Shown here piece by piece: positions 38,646-49,141 of a stretch of DNA of 64,000 nt; position 1 is the stretch's first letter; each line of letters opens with the position of its first letter. The notes below the pieces were generated by a model. It was not told the DNA's origin, searched no databases, and saw nothing but the letters and a program-made list of their open reading frames with translations. The stretch comes from Polyangiaceae bacterium (GTDB lineage: Bacteria > Myxococcota_A > Polyangia > Polyangiales > Polyangiaceae): contig JAFGBI010000303.1 of assembly GCA_016933275.1 (NCBI GenBank), positions 1-64,000 of the forward strand, read 5' to 3'. Position numbers and translations under genes: made by a program.

Positions 38646-38935
38646 CTCCACCGGTGGGTGCGAGTCAGTGACCCGCCGGCCAATAGTCCCCCTCGGAGAG
38701 ACGGTGAATGGCTTCATCGGTATAGCCCGAGAACCCGGCGAACGCGCTCCACCGGGAGCCGCGGTCCGGGACCGCAAGCATGGTAGGACCGGTGCTCCAC
38801 CTCGTGCAAGCTGCCCCATAACCCACCGCGCTATCCGGCCGGCTGAACCGTGCCGCTCCGCAGAACGTCCCGTCGGCCGAAGCGCAAATGCCTGAAATGC
38901 GTTGCGTTTGTTGGGCACCTCGGGGAGGCGGCCGA

Positions 38936-38964
38936 TTGACAACACACGTATGGGAATCTAATGT
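38936..38964 (+). promoter_or_regulatory. Candidate sigma70-type promoter for the RHH gene
   Basis: Consensus TTGACA (38936-38941) followed by TCTAAT/TAATGT with 15-17-nt spacing, 35-40 nt before ATG at 38999. Confidence 0.5.
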
Positions 38965-38998
38965 AACGGCTGGCACCTCGCTCCGGACCAGATCTCCC

Positions 38999-39241
38999 AT
39001 GTCACGCAAGAAGATCTCGACCACCGTCTACATCACGCCGGAGCAGAACGACCGTCTTCATCTCTTGCACACTCGCACCCAAGTGCCCGTCGCCGTGTAC
39101 ATTCGCGAGGGTATCGACCTCGTGCTCAAGCGCTATGAGCACGCGCTTCCGGGTCAGATGACCCTCATCGATGCACCCAAACGCGGGCCAAAGAAGAAGG
39201 ACGATGCCCTTCCCACCGACGAGTCGGTGAAGCCTGGCTGA
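38999..39241 (+). CDS. Ribbon-helix-helix domain protein
   Basis: KKISTTVYITPEQNDRLHLLHTRTQVPVAVYIREGIDLVLKRY. Confidence 0.8.
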   Translation: MSRKKISTTVYITPEQNDRLHLLHTRTQVPVAVYIREGIDLVLKRYEHALPGQMTLIDAPKRGPKKKDDALPTDESVKPG

Positions 39242-39403
39242 AGCGCTGGCTCGATTTGGGTGGACGTCCCCCTGAGTCCTGCTTGACCCTCGCTCGGGCT
39301 CCACGCCAAAAAGAACGTGGGGGGTTGAGGCTGGTGGAGACGCACCCTCCGCGCTAGACCGCGACGCTCCCACCTACCGAGCCCTGCTCGTCCTCCCCCG
39401 CAC

Positions 39404-41209
39404 ATGCCTGCACCACCGTCACGCATCCGCAACTTCAGCATCATCGCGCACGTGGATCACGGCAAGAGCACCCTCGCCGACCGGATCCTCGACGTGACCG
39501 GTGCCTTGTCCGAGCGTGAGCGGGTCGACCAGTTCCTCGACAAGCTGGAGCTCGAGCGCGAACGCGGCATCACGATCAAGGCACAAACGGTGCGGCTCCA
39601 GTATCGCACGGGGGATGGTGCCGTCTACCAACTACAGCTCATCGATACCCCCGGCCACGTGGACTTCAACTACGAAGTCTCGTCGAGCTTGCGCGCATGT
39701 GAGGGTGCTCTCCTGGTCGTCGATGCCACCCAGGGTGTACAGGCACAGACGGTCGCCAACGTCTACCTTGCCCTGGAGAACGACCTTGAGATCGTGCCGG
39801 TCATCAACAAGATCGATCTCCCGAGCGCCGATGTCGATCGGGCGGCCCAAGACATCGAGCAGGTGATTGGGCTCGACTGCAGCGGCGCGGTGCTCGCTAG
39901 CGGGAAGACTGGCCAGGGGGTTGCCGAACTGCTCGAGGCCGTCATCTCCCGCATCCCTCCACCCCAGGGCGACCCCGCGGCCCCGCTCCGCGCTCTGGTG
40001 TATGATAGCTGGTACGATAGCTACCGCGGCGCCGTGGTGAACATCCGCGTGTTCGAGGGGACGCTCCGCAAGGGCGACAAGATCCTCTTGATGGCAACAC
40101 GCCGCACCTACGAGGTGACGGCGCTCGGCTGCTTCAGTCCTCACCCGGTCGCGCTCGACGAGCTGGGACCCGGCGAAGTCGGCTTCGTCGCGGCGAGCAT
40201 CAAGAGCGTGGAGGACACCAAGATCGGCGACACCATCACCCTCGCTGCCCGCCCCGCGTCCACCCCGCTTCCCGGATTTCGCGTGGTAAAACCCATGGTC
40301 TTCGCGGGGCTCTTCCCCACTGACGCCGCGCAGTACGAGGACCTTCGGGACGCACTCAGCAAGCTCCACCTCAACGATGCGTCGTTCAGCTTCGAACCGG
40401 ACACCTCCGAGGCGCTCGGGTTCGGCTTCCGCTGCGGGTTCTTGGGCCTCCTGCACATGGAGATCGTCCAAGAGCGCCTCGAACGCGAGTACGACATCGA
40501 CCTTATCACGACCGCCCCGAGCGTCGTCTACCACGCGTACACGAAGGGAGGTGACCTCGTAACGGTCGACAGCCCCTCGAAGATGCCGCTGGCGGGCGAT
40601 GTGGAGCGTGTCGAGGAGCCGATCATGAAGGTCACCATCCACGTCCCGAACGAATTCGTCGGGGCAGTGGTGCCACTGTGCGAGGAGCGGCGCGGCATCC
40701 AGCTCGACATCACCTATCCGACCCCGGACCACGTCGTCATCGTCTACGAGCTCCCGCTCGCCGAGGTCATCCTGGATTTCCACGACAAGCTGAAGAGCGT
40801 CTCGCGTGGCTACGCGAGCATGGACTACGAGCTCGTCGGCTATCGCGCGAACGATCTGGTGAAACTCGACATTCTGGTGAACGGAGAACCCCTCGATGCG
40901 TTGAGCGTCATCGTCCACCGGTCGGCAGCGTACTACCAGGGCCGCGCGCTGGCCTCGAAGCTCAAGGAGCTCGTTCCGCGCCAGCAGTACGAGGTGGCGA
41001 TCCAGGCGGCCCTGGGCAACAAGGTGATCAGTCGCGTCACGGTCAAAGCGCTCCGAAAGGACGTTACGGCCAAGTGCTATGGCGGCGACATCACGCGCAA
41101 GCGCAAGCTCCTCGAGAAGCAGCGCGAGGGCAAGCGCCGGATGAAGTCGGTCGGCAACATTGACATGCCGCAGGAGGCGTTCCTGGCCGTCCTCAAGCTC
41201 GAGACCTGA
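39404..41209 (+). CDS. lepA: Elongation factor 4 (LepA)
   Basis: [20 protein letters not shown]; full-length 601 aa; [33 protein letters not shown]. Confidence 0.98.
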   Translation: MPAPPSRIRNFSIIAHVDHGKSTLADRILDVTGALSERERVDQFLDKLELERERGITIKAQTVRLQYRTGDGAVYQLQLIDTPGHVDFNYEVSSSLRACEGALLVVDATQGVQAQTVANVYLALENDLEIVPVINKIDLPSADVDRAAQDIEQVIGLDCSGAVLASGKTGQGVAELLEAVISRIPPPQGDPAAPLRALVYDSWYDSYRGAVVNIRVFEGTLRKGDKILLMATRRTYEVTALGCFSPHPVALDELGPGEVGFVAASIKSVEDTKIGDTITLAARPASTPLPGFRVVKPMVFAGLFPTDAAQYEDLRDALSKLHLNDASFSFEPDTSEALGFGFRCGFLGLLHMEIVQERLEREYDIDLITTAPSVVYHAYTKGGDLVTVDSPSKMPLAGDVERVEEPIMKVTIHVPNEFVGAVVPLCEERRGIQLDITYPTPDHVVIVYELPLAEVILDFHDKLKSVSRGYASMDYELVGYRANDLVKLDILVNGEPLDALSVIVHRSAAYYQGRALASKLKELVPRQQYEVAIQAALGNKVISRVTVKALRKDVTAKCYGGDITRKRKLLEKQREGKRRMKSVGNIDMPQEAFLAVLKLET

Positions 41210-41280
41210 GGGGCGGAGGAACGGTCGGAACCGCGTCCGCCCGCGTACGGGGGGACGTGGCCGGGAGTGGCCCAGCCGGA

Positions 41281-41321
41281 GAAGGGCGACCACGAAAGGG
41301 TGGCCACGAAAGGGCGACCAG
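41281..41321. repeat. Short tandem repeat, about 14 nt x3
   Basis: GAAGGGCGACCAC / GAAAGGGTGGCCAC / GAAAGGGCGACCAG. Confidence 0.6.
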
Positions 41322-41401
41322 AACCGAGGACCGGCGAAGCCCGCCACGAGACCGCCGAAATCCCTTGCGCATCCTCCCCTGCCCGCCCTATCGATTGCGG
41401 G

Positions 41402-42826
41402 ATGTGTTCCACGTGCTCGCGCGAGCCCTGGCTCCTCGAAATGGCCCGCACTGCTCCTGAGTACGGCCGCGCGGAGCACGTGGGCTCGATCGCCTTCGGG
41501 TCTCTGCTAACGATCGAGCGGTTCCGTTTCGCCAATGGGCTCGCCCTGCTCCTATGCGAAGACCACTCGGCACCGGTCGTCGCCTACCAGACGTGGTTCC
41601 GCGTTGGATCGCGCCACGAGCGTCCCGGCAAGACGGGCCTGGCGCACCTCTTCGAGCACTTGATGTTCAACGAGAGCGAGGGGTGCCCACAGGGTGAATA
41701 CGACCGACGGTTGGAGGAAGCCGGCGCCGAGAACAACGCCTCCACCTGGCTCGACTGGACGCAATACACGGTCGCCGCTCCCGCCGATCAGCTCGCGGTG
41801 GTCGTGGAGCTCGAGGCCAACCGCATGGGCCACCTCGTACTCCGAGATCCGCAGGTCGGCTGCGAGAAGGAGGTGGTCGCCAACGAGCGTCGATTTCGCG
41901 TCGAGGACGACGTCGAGGGAACGGTCAGCGAAACCCTCTGGACAACGGCGTTCGACCGCCACCCCTATCGGTGGCCCACGATTGGCTGGATGGAGGACAT
42001 CGAGGGGTTCACAACCGATGACTGCCTCGAGTTTTATCGAACCCATTACGCACCGAACAACGCCACCATCGTGGTCGTCGGTGACGTCAACGAAGCAGAC
42101 GTGGTGCGGCGTCTCGCCGATGCCTACGGCAGGTTCCCCCCGGGGCCCCTCGCGCTCGAGGATTGCTGGCCCGAGCCGCCGCAGACCGAAGAGCGCCAAC
42201 GCGAGATTCGCCAGCCATCGGCGACAGAGAAGCTCGCGGTCGGGTATCACGGACCCGCGCTGGGAGACGCTGACCATGCCGCCGTGTCCGTGCTCGCGGA
42301 GGTGCTCTTCGGGGGCCGGGCGAGCCGGTGCCACCAGACGTTGGTGCGCGACCGCGAAATCGCAATCGAGACCCGCGCCTTCGTCGGCCAGTTCCGCGAC
42401 CCTGGCCTCATCGAGATCTTCGCTGCCACCCGCTCTGGCCACACGGCGGAGGAGCTCCTCGCCGCGATCGACCTGGAGATAGAGCGGGTACGGGCAGAGC
42501 CCGTCCCAGAAGCGGAGATCGAGCGAGCGCGAGCGCGTCTCGAGCTCGCGCTGGTGTCTGGCCTGGAAACGGCGGACGGCAAGGCCACCACCATCGGCTT
42601 CTTCGACGCCGTCCTCGGCCAACCCGCGCTGGCCTTCGAGCGACTCGCAGCGCTCCGGTCGATCGATGCCAACGCCCTCCTGCGCGCCGCGCGCCGGTAC
42701 CTGTCTCGGACCCAGCGCACGGTGATCCTGGTGCGCATTCGCGAATCGGCGACCGGCGGCGGCCCGATGGACGCCGATCCCGACGGGCCATTGCAGATCG
42801 CTGACGGAGAGGGGATCGGCTCGTGA
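41402..42826 (+). CDS. M16-family zinc peptidase, catalytic type
   Basis: Inverted zinc motif HLFEH, downstream E in AVVVELEANRM. Confidence 0.92.
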   Translation: MCSTCSREPWLLEMARTAPEYGRAEHVGSIAFGSLLTIERFRFANGLALLLCEDHSAPVVAYQTWFRVGSRHERPGKTGLAHLFEHLMFNESEGCPQGEYDRRLEEAGAENNASTWLDWTQYTVAAPADQLAVVVELEANRMGHLVLRDPQVGCEKEVVANERRFRVEDDVEGTVSETLWTTAFDRHPYRWPTIGWMEDIEGFTTDDCLEFYRTHYAPNNATIVVVGDVNEADVVRRLADAYGRFPPGPLALEDCWPEPPQTEERQREIRQPSATEKLAVGYHGPALGDADHAAVSVLAEVLFGGRASRCHQTLVRDREIAIETRAFVGQFRDPGLIEIFAATRSGHTAEELLAAIDLEIERVRAEPVPEAEIERARARLELALVSGLETADGKATTIGFFDAVLGQPALAFERLAALRSIDANALLRAARRYLSRTQRTVILVRIRESATGGGPMDADPDGPLQIADGEGIGS

Positions 42827-44136
42827 CGACTCGCGAAGACGGCGCTCCGGTTCTCGGCGCGGTGCTCGTCGAGTCGAGCCACGCCCTGCCCCTCGTCGCG
42901 GTGACCGTCGCCCTCCGGTGCGGTGCCGCCACCGATCCCCCGGATCGGGAGGGCCGCGCGCGGTTCACCGCGCGGCTGATGCGCCGCACCGCGGGCGGAA
43001 GGACCGCGCAGTCCCTCGACACATACATCGACACCCTCGGCGCCGCCCTCGGGGTGGACGCATCCTACAGCAGCATAGCGTTCCAGGGCGTCGTCGTGAG
43101 CCGCTCCTTCCCTCGGTTCGTCGAGCTGCTCGGCGACGTGCTCGGTGCACCCGACCTCACCGGCCAGGAGTTCGAGCGGTTGCGACGAGAGTGCATCGGA
43201 GAGCTGGTGGAGGTCCTCGACAACGATCGTGTGCTGGCCCAACGCTGGTTCCGACGCCGCCTGTTCGCTGAGGATGCCTTCGGGCGCTCGGTCGCCGGAA
43301 CCCAGCGCTCCATCAACGAGCTCGAGGTGAGCGATGTGGAGGCGTTCCATCTTGGCCAGGTCACCGCGGAAAACGTCGTGCTCGCGTTCGCCGGTGCCGT
43401 GGATGACGACCAAGCTCGCTCCTCTGCCGAACACATCTTTGGACGCATCCCTCGTGGCGAGCGCATCGTCGAGACAACCGCCGACCCTCGTCCGCCCGCG
43501 TCCCGCCGTCTCGTCATCGTCGACAAGCCGGAGCGCACCCAGACGCAGATCCTCATCGGTGGGTTGGGAACCCGGACGGATGACCCCGACCACACCGCCC
43601 TCCAGGTGGGCAACACCATCTTCGGTGGGACCTTCGGGGCCCGGCTGGCCCGCGAGATCCGCGTGGAGCGCGGCTGGTCGTACGGCGCCTACTCGAACCT
43701 GACCATCGATCGCCGCCGCCACGCCTTCAACCTCTGGACATTCCCCAAGGCGGAGGACGCCGCCCGCTGTATTCGGCACCAGCTCGGTATGCTGGAGCGC
43801 TGGTGCAACGCCGGCATCACCTCCGACGAATTGGAGCAAGCGAAGCGCTACCTCACACGCTCGCACGTCTTCGCGGTCGACACGGCAGCCAAACGAGTCT
43901 CTCTGGCGCTCGACGAGGCGATCTACGATCTTCCGCGGGGCTACTACGCCAGCTACACGGAGCGCGTGAACGCAGTCTCGCTCGACGAGGTGAACTCCGC
44001 GATCCGCCGCCGCATTGACCCGAAGAACGTGCTGGTGGTCGTCTTGGGCACGGCGAGCGTCATCGCCGACTCGATCCGCGCAGCCATCGATGACCTTGCC
44101 ACGAGCGAGATCGTGCCCTTCGACGCCGACCCGTGA
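42823..44136 (+). CDS. M16-family peptidase, non-catalytic partner subunit
   Basis: M16 fold motifs (LARPIR-like LAREIRVERGWSYGAYS) but no HxxEH; 4-nt overlap with upstream M16 gene. Confidence 0.9.
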   Translation: MTTREDGAPVLGAVLVESSHALPLVAVTVALRCGAATDPPDREGRARFTARLMRRTAGGRTAQSLDTYIDTLGAALGVDASYSSIAFQGVVVSRSFPRFVELLGDVLGAPDLTGQEFERLRRECIGELVEVLDNDRVLAQRWFRRRLFAEDAFGRSVAGTQRSINELEVSDVEAFHLGQVTAENVVLAFAGAVDDDQARSSAEHIFGRIPRGERIVETTADPRPPASRRLVIVDKPERTQTQILIGGLGTRTDDPDHTALQVGNTIFGGTFGARLAREIRVERGWSYGAYSNLTIDRRRHAFNLWTFPKAEDAARCIRHQLGMLERWCNAGITSDELEQAKRYLTRSHVFAVDTAAKRVSLALDEAIYDLPRGYYASYTERVNAVSLDEVNSAIRRRIDPKNVLVVVLGTASVIADSIRAAIDDLATSEIVPFDADP

Positions 44137-44223
44137 TTCTCTCGGCCCCGCCGACAGCGGGAGCGCGACGAAACGAGACGTCGGCGTCCCGCGGTCGGTC
44201 GCCGTCCCCGCGCGGCCGACCCT

Positions 44224-44874
44224 TCAGAAGCCGAAGTACCCCATCATCCCCACCGCGAGCCCGACGTCGTATAGGTGGAGGTCGGCCTCGCCGCGGACCG
44301 GCGGATCGTACTCGCCGAAGAGCCCGATGTCCGCGACCGGTCCGATGGTGAATGCGAAGCCCCTCGCCGGTGCAAGCACGAAGAGAGCCTCGGCGTTCAA
44401 CGCGAACTGGGTCGAGTCCGTACCCTGGTCATCGATCGAGTAATACGAGACCCCCCAGCGGGGCCAGATGCCAGCCCAGTCGGCGAACATCCACGCCCCC
44501 CCGATTCGAGGTCCGAAGAAGAACGAGTTGTAGGTGGCGTCATCGGCGTCATCGGGCTCGGTATCGGAATGGGCGAACCCGATGCTCCCCCCGATGCTCA
44601 AGTGGTCGGTCAGGAAGTAGTCGACGCTGAGCCGCGGCACCGTGAAGGGGGTGAGCCCCGGCTCCTGCATGAGGAAGCCGACCTCGGTGACGTCGTCGCC
44701 GTCCTCGTAGGCGAGATTGTCATCCCCGTCGATCTGACGATGGGTCAGGTAGAGCCCGAAGAGCCGATCGGCGGAGAACACGACGGTGCGCCGATCCCCG
44801 AAATCCTCGGCGGCAGCGGTCCCGGCCGCCAACATCAGCGTGAGCACGGGGGCGGCGATGAGCGTCTTGTGCAC
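44224..44874 (-). CDS. Hypothetical outer-membrane beta-barrel protein
   Basis: Signal peptide VHKTLIAAPVLTLMLAAGTAAAE; alternating aromatic strands ending MMGYFGF. Confidence 0.7.
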   Translation of the reverse strand: MHKTLIAAPVLTLMLAAGTAAAEDFGDRRTVVFSADRLFGLYLTHRQIDGDDNLAYEDGDDVTEVGFLMQEPGLTPFTVPRLSVDYFLTDHLSIGGSIGFAHSDTEPDDADDATYNSFFFGPRIGGAWMFADWAGIWPRWGVSYYSIDDQGTDSTQFALNAEALFVLAPARGFAFTIGPVADIGLFGEYDPPVRGEADLHLYDVGLAVGMMGYFGF

Positions 44875-44936
44875 GGTCGCTCTCCTGGGTTCCTGCGCCG
44901 CGGCCCACGACGGGTGCGTGCGGTGACCGGGCGAGT

Positions 44937-46670
44937 TCACCAAAGGTCGAGAGATTCCGCAACCTCTCGCGTGGCCGCTTCGGCCACACCACCGAGTTCG
45001 GCTTCCACTACCCGCACGTCCTGTCCATCGCGGATTTCACGATGGACCTCGGTGTAAATCTTCAGCTTCGGTTCCGTGCCGCTCGGGCGCAACAAGACTC
45101 GACTGCCACCGTCCAGGTGGAGCTCGACGACGTCTGCGGCGCCGCGCCACGACGGCGCTCCCGCTTCGGGCACCGAGAAGTCCCGGATACGTTCCACGCC
45201 GATCCCCGCGATCTGAGTCGGGGGTGCGGTCCTGATCCGCGCCATCGCGGCCGCAATCCGCGCTGCTCCGCGCCACCCCGCCACGGCAAGCGACCGCGGG
45301 TGGCTCACCCACAGGCCGTGTCGTCGATAGAGCTCATCCAGCCTTTCGCGCACACTGCGTCCCTCACCGCGGCAACGCGCCGCGATGTCCGCAAACAGAA
45401 GGGCGGCGCTGATCCCGTCCTTGTCCCGCACCATGGGGAGCGCGTACCCGAGCGCCTCCTCGTAGCCGAACACGAACCTTACTCCGGCGTCGCGCTCGAG
45501 CGCGAGCCCGGCATTGCAGATCCATTTGAATCCGGTCAAGGTCCGTTCCGAACGAGCACCGTAGGCGGCGGCAATCCGTTCGATCATCGGGCTCGACACG
45601 ACCGTCGAGACGACCAGCGGGGTCGGGGTGGGGCTCGCGCGAGAGAGCAGGTCGTCGGCCAGCAGGATCCCGATCTGATCCCCCGTGAGCTGGGTGAAAC
45701 GACCCGATGGCGTTGGTATGCACACGCTCAAACGATCGGCATCCGGGTCGTTGGCAAGGACGAGATCGGCACGGGCCGCCACTGCGTCCCTCACCGCAAG
45801 GTCGAGGACGTGAGGTTCCTCGGGATTGGGGAAGGGGGCGGTAGGGAACGTACCATCTGGTTCGGCCTGCTCGGCGACCATCGTGAAGCTCGAGTACCCC
45901 GCGCGGCGGAAGGTCCGCTCGACGAAGCGCGCACCGACACCATGCAGCGGGGTGTAGACGACCCGGAGATCACGCGCCCGGTTGCTGGCGTCCCGCAGAG
46001 TGTCGAGCTCGGCGAGGTATCGCTCGAAGAGCTCCTCCGAAATGGGCTCTGCCCGCGGATGGGCTCCGGAGAAGACACCCTCGACACAGCGTACCGATCG
46101 GGCAGCCCCCGCGGCCGCGATCCGCTTCGCGATCTCCGCATTGGCGGGAGCGTTGAGCTGCGCGGCGTTCGCCGCATAGACCTTGTATCCGTTGTACTCG
46201 GCAGGGTTGTGGCTGGCCGTGATCGCCACGGCCGCGATCGCTCCGAGCTGCTTCGCTGCGTAGGCGACCAGCGGCGTGGGAACCGGCCGGTCGAAGTACC
46301 GCACGACGAGCCCCGCCGCCACCAGGACTCCCGCAGTGGTCTCCGCGAACTCGCGACTGGTGAGGCGGGCGTCGTGGCCCACGATCACGGGAAGGGTGCG
46401 GGAATCGACCATGCGATCGAGCAGGTAGTCGGCCAACCCCCGGGTGGTGCGGGTGACGACGGCCCGGTTCATTCGGTTCGAACCAGCACCGACGATCCCA
46501 CGAAGGCCCGCGGTCCCGAACGCGAGCTCACCGCCAACTCGGTCCGCCAGGGCGTCGTTGTCCGCCGCGGCAACCAGGGCGGCGAGCTCGGACTGGGTGT
46601 TCGGATCGGGATCGGCGTCGATCCAGGCCTGGGCCATGGCGGCCCAGTCAACTCCGGGAATGTCGCTCAT
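44937..46670 (-). CDS. Phospho-sugar mutase (phosphoglucomutase/phosphomannomutase)
   Basis: FGTAGLRGIVGAG, VAITASHNPAEYNGYKVY, NDPDADRL, RPSGTEPKLKIY. Confidence 0.95.
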   Translation of the reverse strand: MSDIPGVDWAAMAQAWIDADPDPNTQSELAALVAAADNDALADRVGGELAFGTAGLRGIVGAGSNRMNRAVVTRTTRGLADYLLDRMVDSRTLPVIVGHDARLTSREFAETTAGVLVAAGLVVRYFDRPVPTPLVAYAAKQLGAIAAVAITASHNPAEYNGYKVYAANAAQLNAPANAEIAKRIAAAGAARSVRCVEGVFSGAHPRAEPISEELFERYLAELDTLRDASNRARDLRVVYTPLHGVGARFVERTFRRAGYSSFTMVAEQAEPDGTFPTAPFPNPEEPHVLDLAVRDAVAARADLVLANDPDADRLSVCIPTPSGRFTQLTGDQIGILLADDLLSRASPTPTPLVVSTVVSSPMIERIAAAYGARSERTLTGFKWICNAGLALERDAGVRFVFGYEEALGYALPMVRDKDGISAALLFADIAARCRGEGRSVRERLDELYRRHGLWVSHPRSLAVAGWRGAARIAAAMARIRTAPPTQIAGIGVERIRDFSVPEAGAPSWRGAADVVELHLDGGSRVLLRPSGTEPKLKIYTEVHREIRDGQDVRVVEAELGGVAEAATREVAESLDLW

Positions 46671-46915
46671 GCCTCCAGCCTACACCGGAAGCCGCCCGAA
46701 TTGAGGGCGGGTCGGCGATCCAGAGGGACCACCGGGCGCAGATCTCGCCGTGGGGCGCCGCCCGTTCCCCTCTCACCCATACCCGGCGAAGCCGGTTTGG
46801 GATCCGAACAGGCACCGCCCGCGATCCGCGCGACCGGCCCTCGGTGCCGCCAACCTCGGGGAGGCGCGCACCTACCCGGAAAGCCCCAGAAGGTCGGCGA
46901 CGCGACGAGCATGGG

Positions 46916-48115
46916 TCAACCTCCCGGCTCCTGCTTCGATGGCCAAGCGGCGACGACCGAACGGCCATGTATCGCGAGCTGCCCGCAGGCGCCAGCGACG
47001 TCGTCCCCGTGCCGCCTCCGCACGAACGCGCTGTAGCCAGCCCGAACCAGGAGGTCCCTGAACTCCGCCACCCGCGCGTCCGCGGGGACACCCCAAGGCG
47101 ATCCAGGAATAGGGTTCATCGGAATGAGGTTTACCTTGACGCGAATCCCCCTGAGGAGACGGATGAGCTCCTGGGCCTGGCCTGCGCTGTCGTTGACGCC
47201 AGCGACAAGCGTGTACTCCACGGTGATCCGTCGCCGCCGCGGTAGCGGGTACGCACGAAGGCACGCCATGAGCTCCGCGATTGGGTACCTCCTGTTGATG
47301 GGAACGAGGCGCTCTCGAGTGGCGTCATCCGGCGCGTGGATCGAGACGGCGAGCCCCACCTTGCCGGCAAAATCCTCTCCCAGACGGCGGATCCCCGGAA
47401 CGAGCCCGACCGTGCTGACCGTGATACGCCGAGGACTGAAGCCCAGTCCGTCCGGATGGGTGAGCAGCCTGAGTGCCCGCGCAGTCGCGTCGTAGTGGTG
47501 CAGCGGCTCGCCCATGCCCATGAACACCAGGTTCCTCAGGACCTCGCCCGCACCAAGCTGGCGACGAGCCAGCAGCACCTGTTGGACGATCTCGGCCGGG
47601 TCGAGTCCGCGTCCCAGCCCCATCTTGCCGCTCGCGCAGAAGGTGCACCCCATCGCGCAGCCGTACTGGGTCGAAACGCACAGCGTGGTCCGACGGTTCG
47701 AGGGCACGAGGACCTCGTCGTCGCCGTCCTCGTCATCGATCACGGCCGCGTCAGCGTCCACCTCGTCCGCGTTCGGGTCTCGGCCCATGGGGATGAGCAC
47801 ACACTCGATCCGCGCGCCGTCAGCCAGCTCGACGAGGAGTTTGCGGGTGTCGTCCTGCGAACGGTGCACGCTCGCGACTCGTCCCGGCACCTCGATGTCC
47901 ATCCCGGCGAGCGTGCCACGCAGGTTCCGTGACAGATCCGTCATCGCGGCCGGGTCGAAGACGCCACGCGCGTGGAGCCACCGGAATACCTGTTGCCCCC
48001 GGTAGCTCGGCTCGCCGAGCCGAGCGAGCACCGTGGCCCACTCGGCGGGGAGCCGCGCGAGCGGATGGAGGCGAGCCGCGAGGCTCGGGTCGAGCTCAGA
48101 GGACGCCCGACTCAC
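46916..48115 (-). CDS. rlmN: Radical-SAM 23S rRNA/tRNA A2 methyltransferase RlmN-like, with acidic insertion
   Basis: YRGQQVFRWLH, YGCAMGCTFCASGKMG, LVFMGMGEPLHHYD, VNLIPMNPIPG. Confidence 0.92.
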   Translation of the reverse strand: MSRASSELDPSLAARLHPLARLPAEWATVLARLGEPSYRGQQVFRWLHARGVFDPAAMTDLSRNLRGTLAGMDIEVPGRVASVHRSQDDTRKLLVELADGARIECVLIPMGRDPNADEVDADAAVIDDEDGDDEVLVPSNRRTTLCVSTQYGCAMGCTFCASGKMGLGRGLDPAEIVQQVLLARRQLGAGEVLRNLVFMGMGEPLHHYDATARALRLLTHPDGLGFSPRRITVSTVGLVPGIRRLGEDFAGKVGLAVSIHAPDDATRERLVPINRRYPIAELMACLRAYPLPRRRRITVEYTLVAGVNDSAGQAQELIRLLRGIRVKVNLIPMNPIPGSPWGVPADARVAEFRDLLVRAGYSAFVRRRHGDDVAGACGQLAIHGRSVVAAWPSKQEPGG

Positions 48116-48951
48116 CGCCGTTTCGCCTCCTCCCAGTACCCGTCGAGTTCGTCCAACGAGAGCCCCCGCCCCGGTCTTCCGTCGACACCACGCGGCCAGT
48201 TGCCGTGCCGCTCCTTGACCCGAGCCTCGACGTGCGCAAAGCGACCAACGAACTTGTCGGCGGTCTTGCGGAGCGCGTCCTCCGGATCGAGCTCAAGGTG
48301 GCGCGCCAGGTTGACGAGCGCAAAGAGCACGTCGCCGAGTTCGTGCTCCATGGCTTCGCGGGAGCCGGTCACCAGGGCTTGGTCGAGCTCCGCGAGCTCC
48401 TCCGTAACCTTGGCCCGGGAACCACGACCATCGTGCCAATCGAAGCCCACCTCCGCCGCCCGAGCGCTCAATCGCCTTGCCCGCTCGAGGGCGGGCAAGG
48501 CCCGCGCAACGCCGTCGAGCAGACCCCGGCGGTGCTTCTCGGTGGCCTTGATCGCCTCCCAGTTCTCGACCACCGCCTGCGACCCATCGACGACGACGTC
48601 ACCGAACACGTGTGGATGCCGGCGCACCAGCTTCTCGCAGATGCCTCGCACCACGTCGTCGGGCCCAAAAGCCCCCGCACGCCGGGCAAGCTCCGCTTGG
48701 AACACAATTTGCAGCGCGAGGTCCCCCAGCTCCTCGCAGAGATGGGCCAGGTCACCGGAATCGATGGCATCGATCACCTCACAGGCCTCCTCCAACACGT
48801 AGCGTCGAAGACTGAGGAGGGTTTGCTCGCGATCCCAAGGACAGCCATCCTCGGAGAGAAGCCGTTGCATCAGCGCAACGAGGGTGCCAAAGGTCTGCCC
48901 CGCTTGTGCGTCGAGCGGGAGGGCGCCAGGGATATCGAAGGGTCGTGGCAT
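48112..48951 (-). CDS. mazG: Nucleoside triphosphate pyrophosphohydrolase MazG
   Basis: CPWDREQTLLSLRRYVLEEACEVIDAI, ELGDLALQIVF, RRHPHVFGD, ELGDVLFALVNLAR. Confidence 0.95.
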   Translation of the reverse strand: MPRPFDIPGALPLDAQAGQTFGTLVALMQRLLSEDGCPWDREQTLLSLRRYVLEEACEVIDAIDSGDLAHLCEELGDLALQIVFQAELARRAGAFGPDDVVRGICEKLVRRHPHVFGDVVVDGSQAVVENWEAIKATEKHRRGLLDGVARALPALERARRLSARAAEVGFDWHDGRGSRAKVTEELAELDQALVTGSREAMEHELGDVLFALVNLARHLELDPEDALRKTADKFVGRFAHVEARVKERHGNWPRGVDGRPGRGLSLDELDGYWEEAKRR

Positions 48952-49141
48952 GGGTCGTGGTTCGTGCGAGAGTGGCGCACCAGGGGGAGCGCCGCGGGAT
49001 CCGGTTCAGTCGGCGACGACCGCGACCGGGCAACCGCTGGCCGTAGAGTAGGCGCAGGCTGGGTGCGGAGCCCGGTGCGGAGCATGGGCCGACGAGACGG
49101 TAACACTCGATAGGCCGCCCCGCACGGCGCGCGAAGACCGC

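Noticed and set aside
42823-44136. M16 protein lacking HxxEH considered as a novel pseudoenzyme
   Set aside because: Paired catalytic and non-catalytic M16 subunits are a well-known arrangement.
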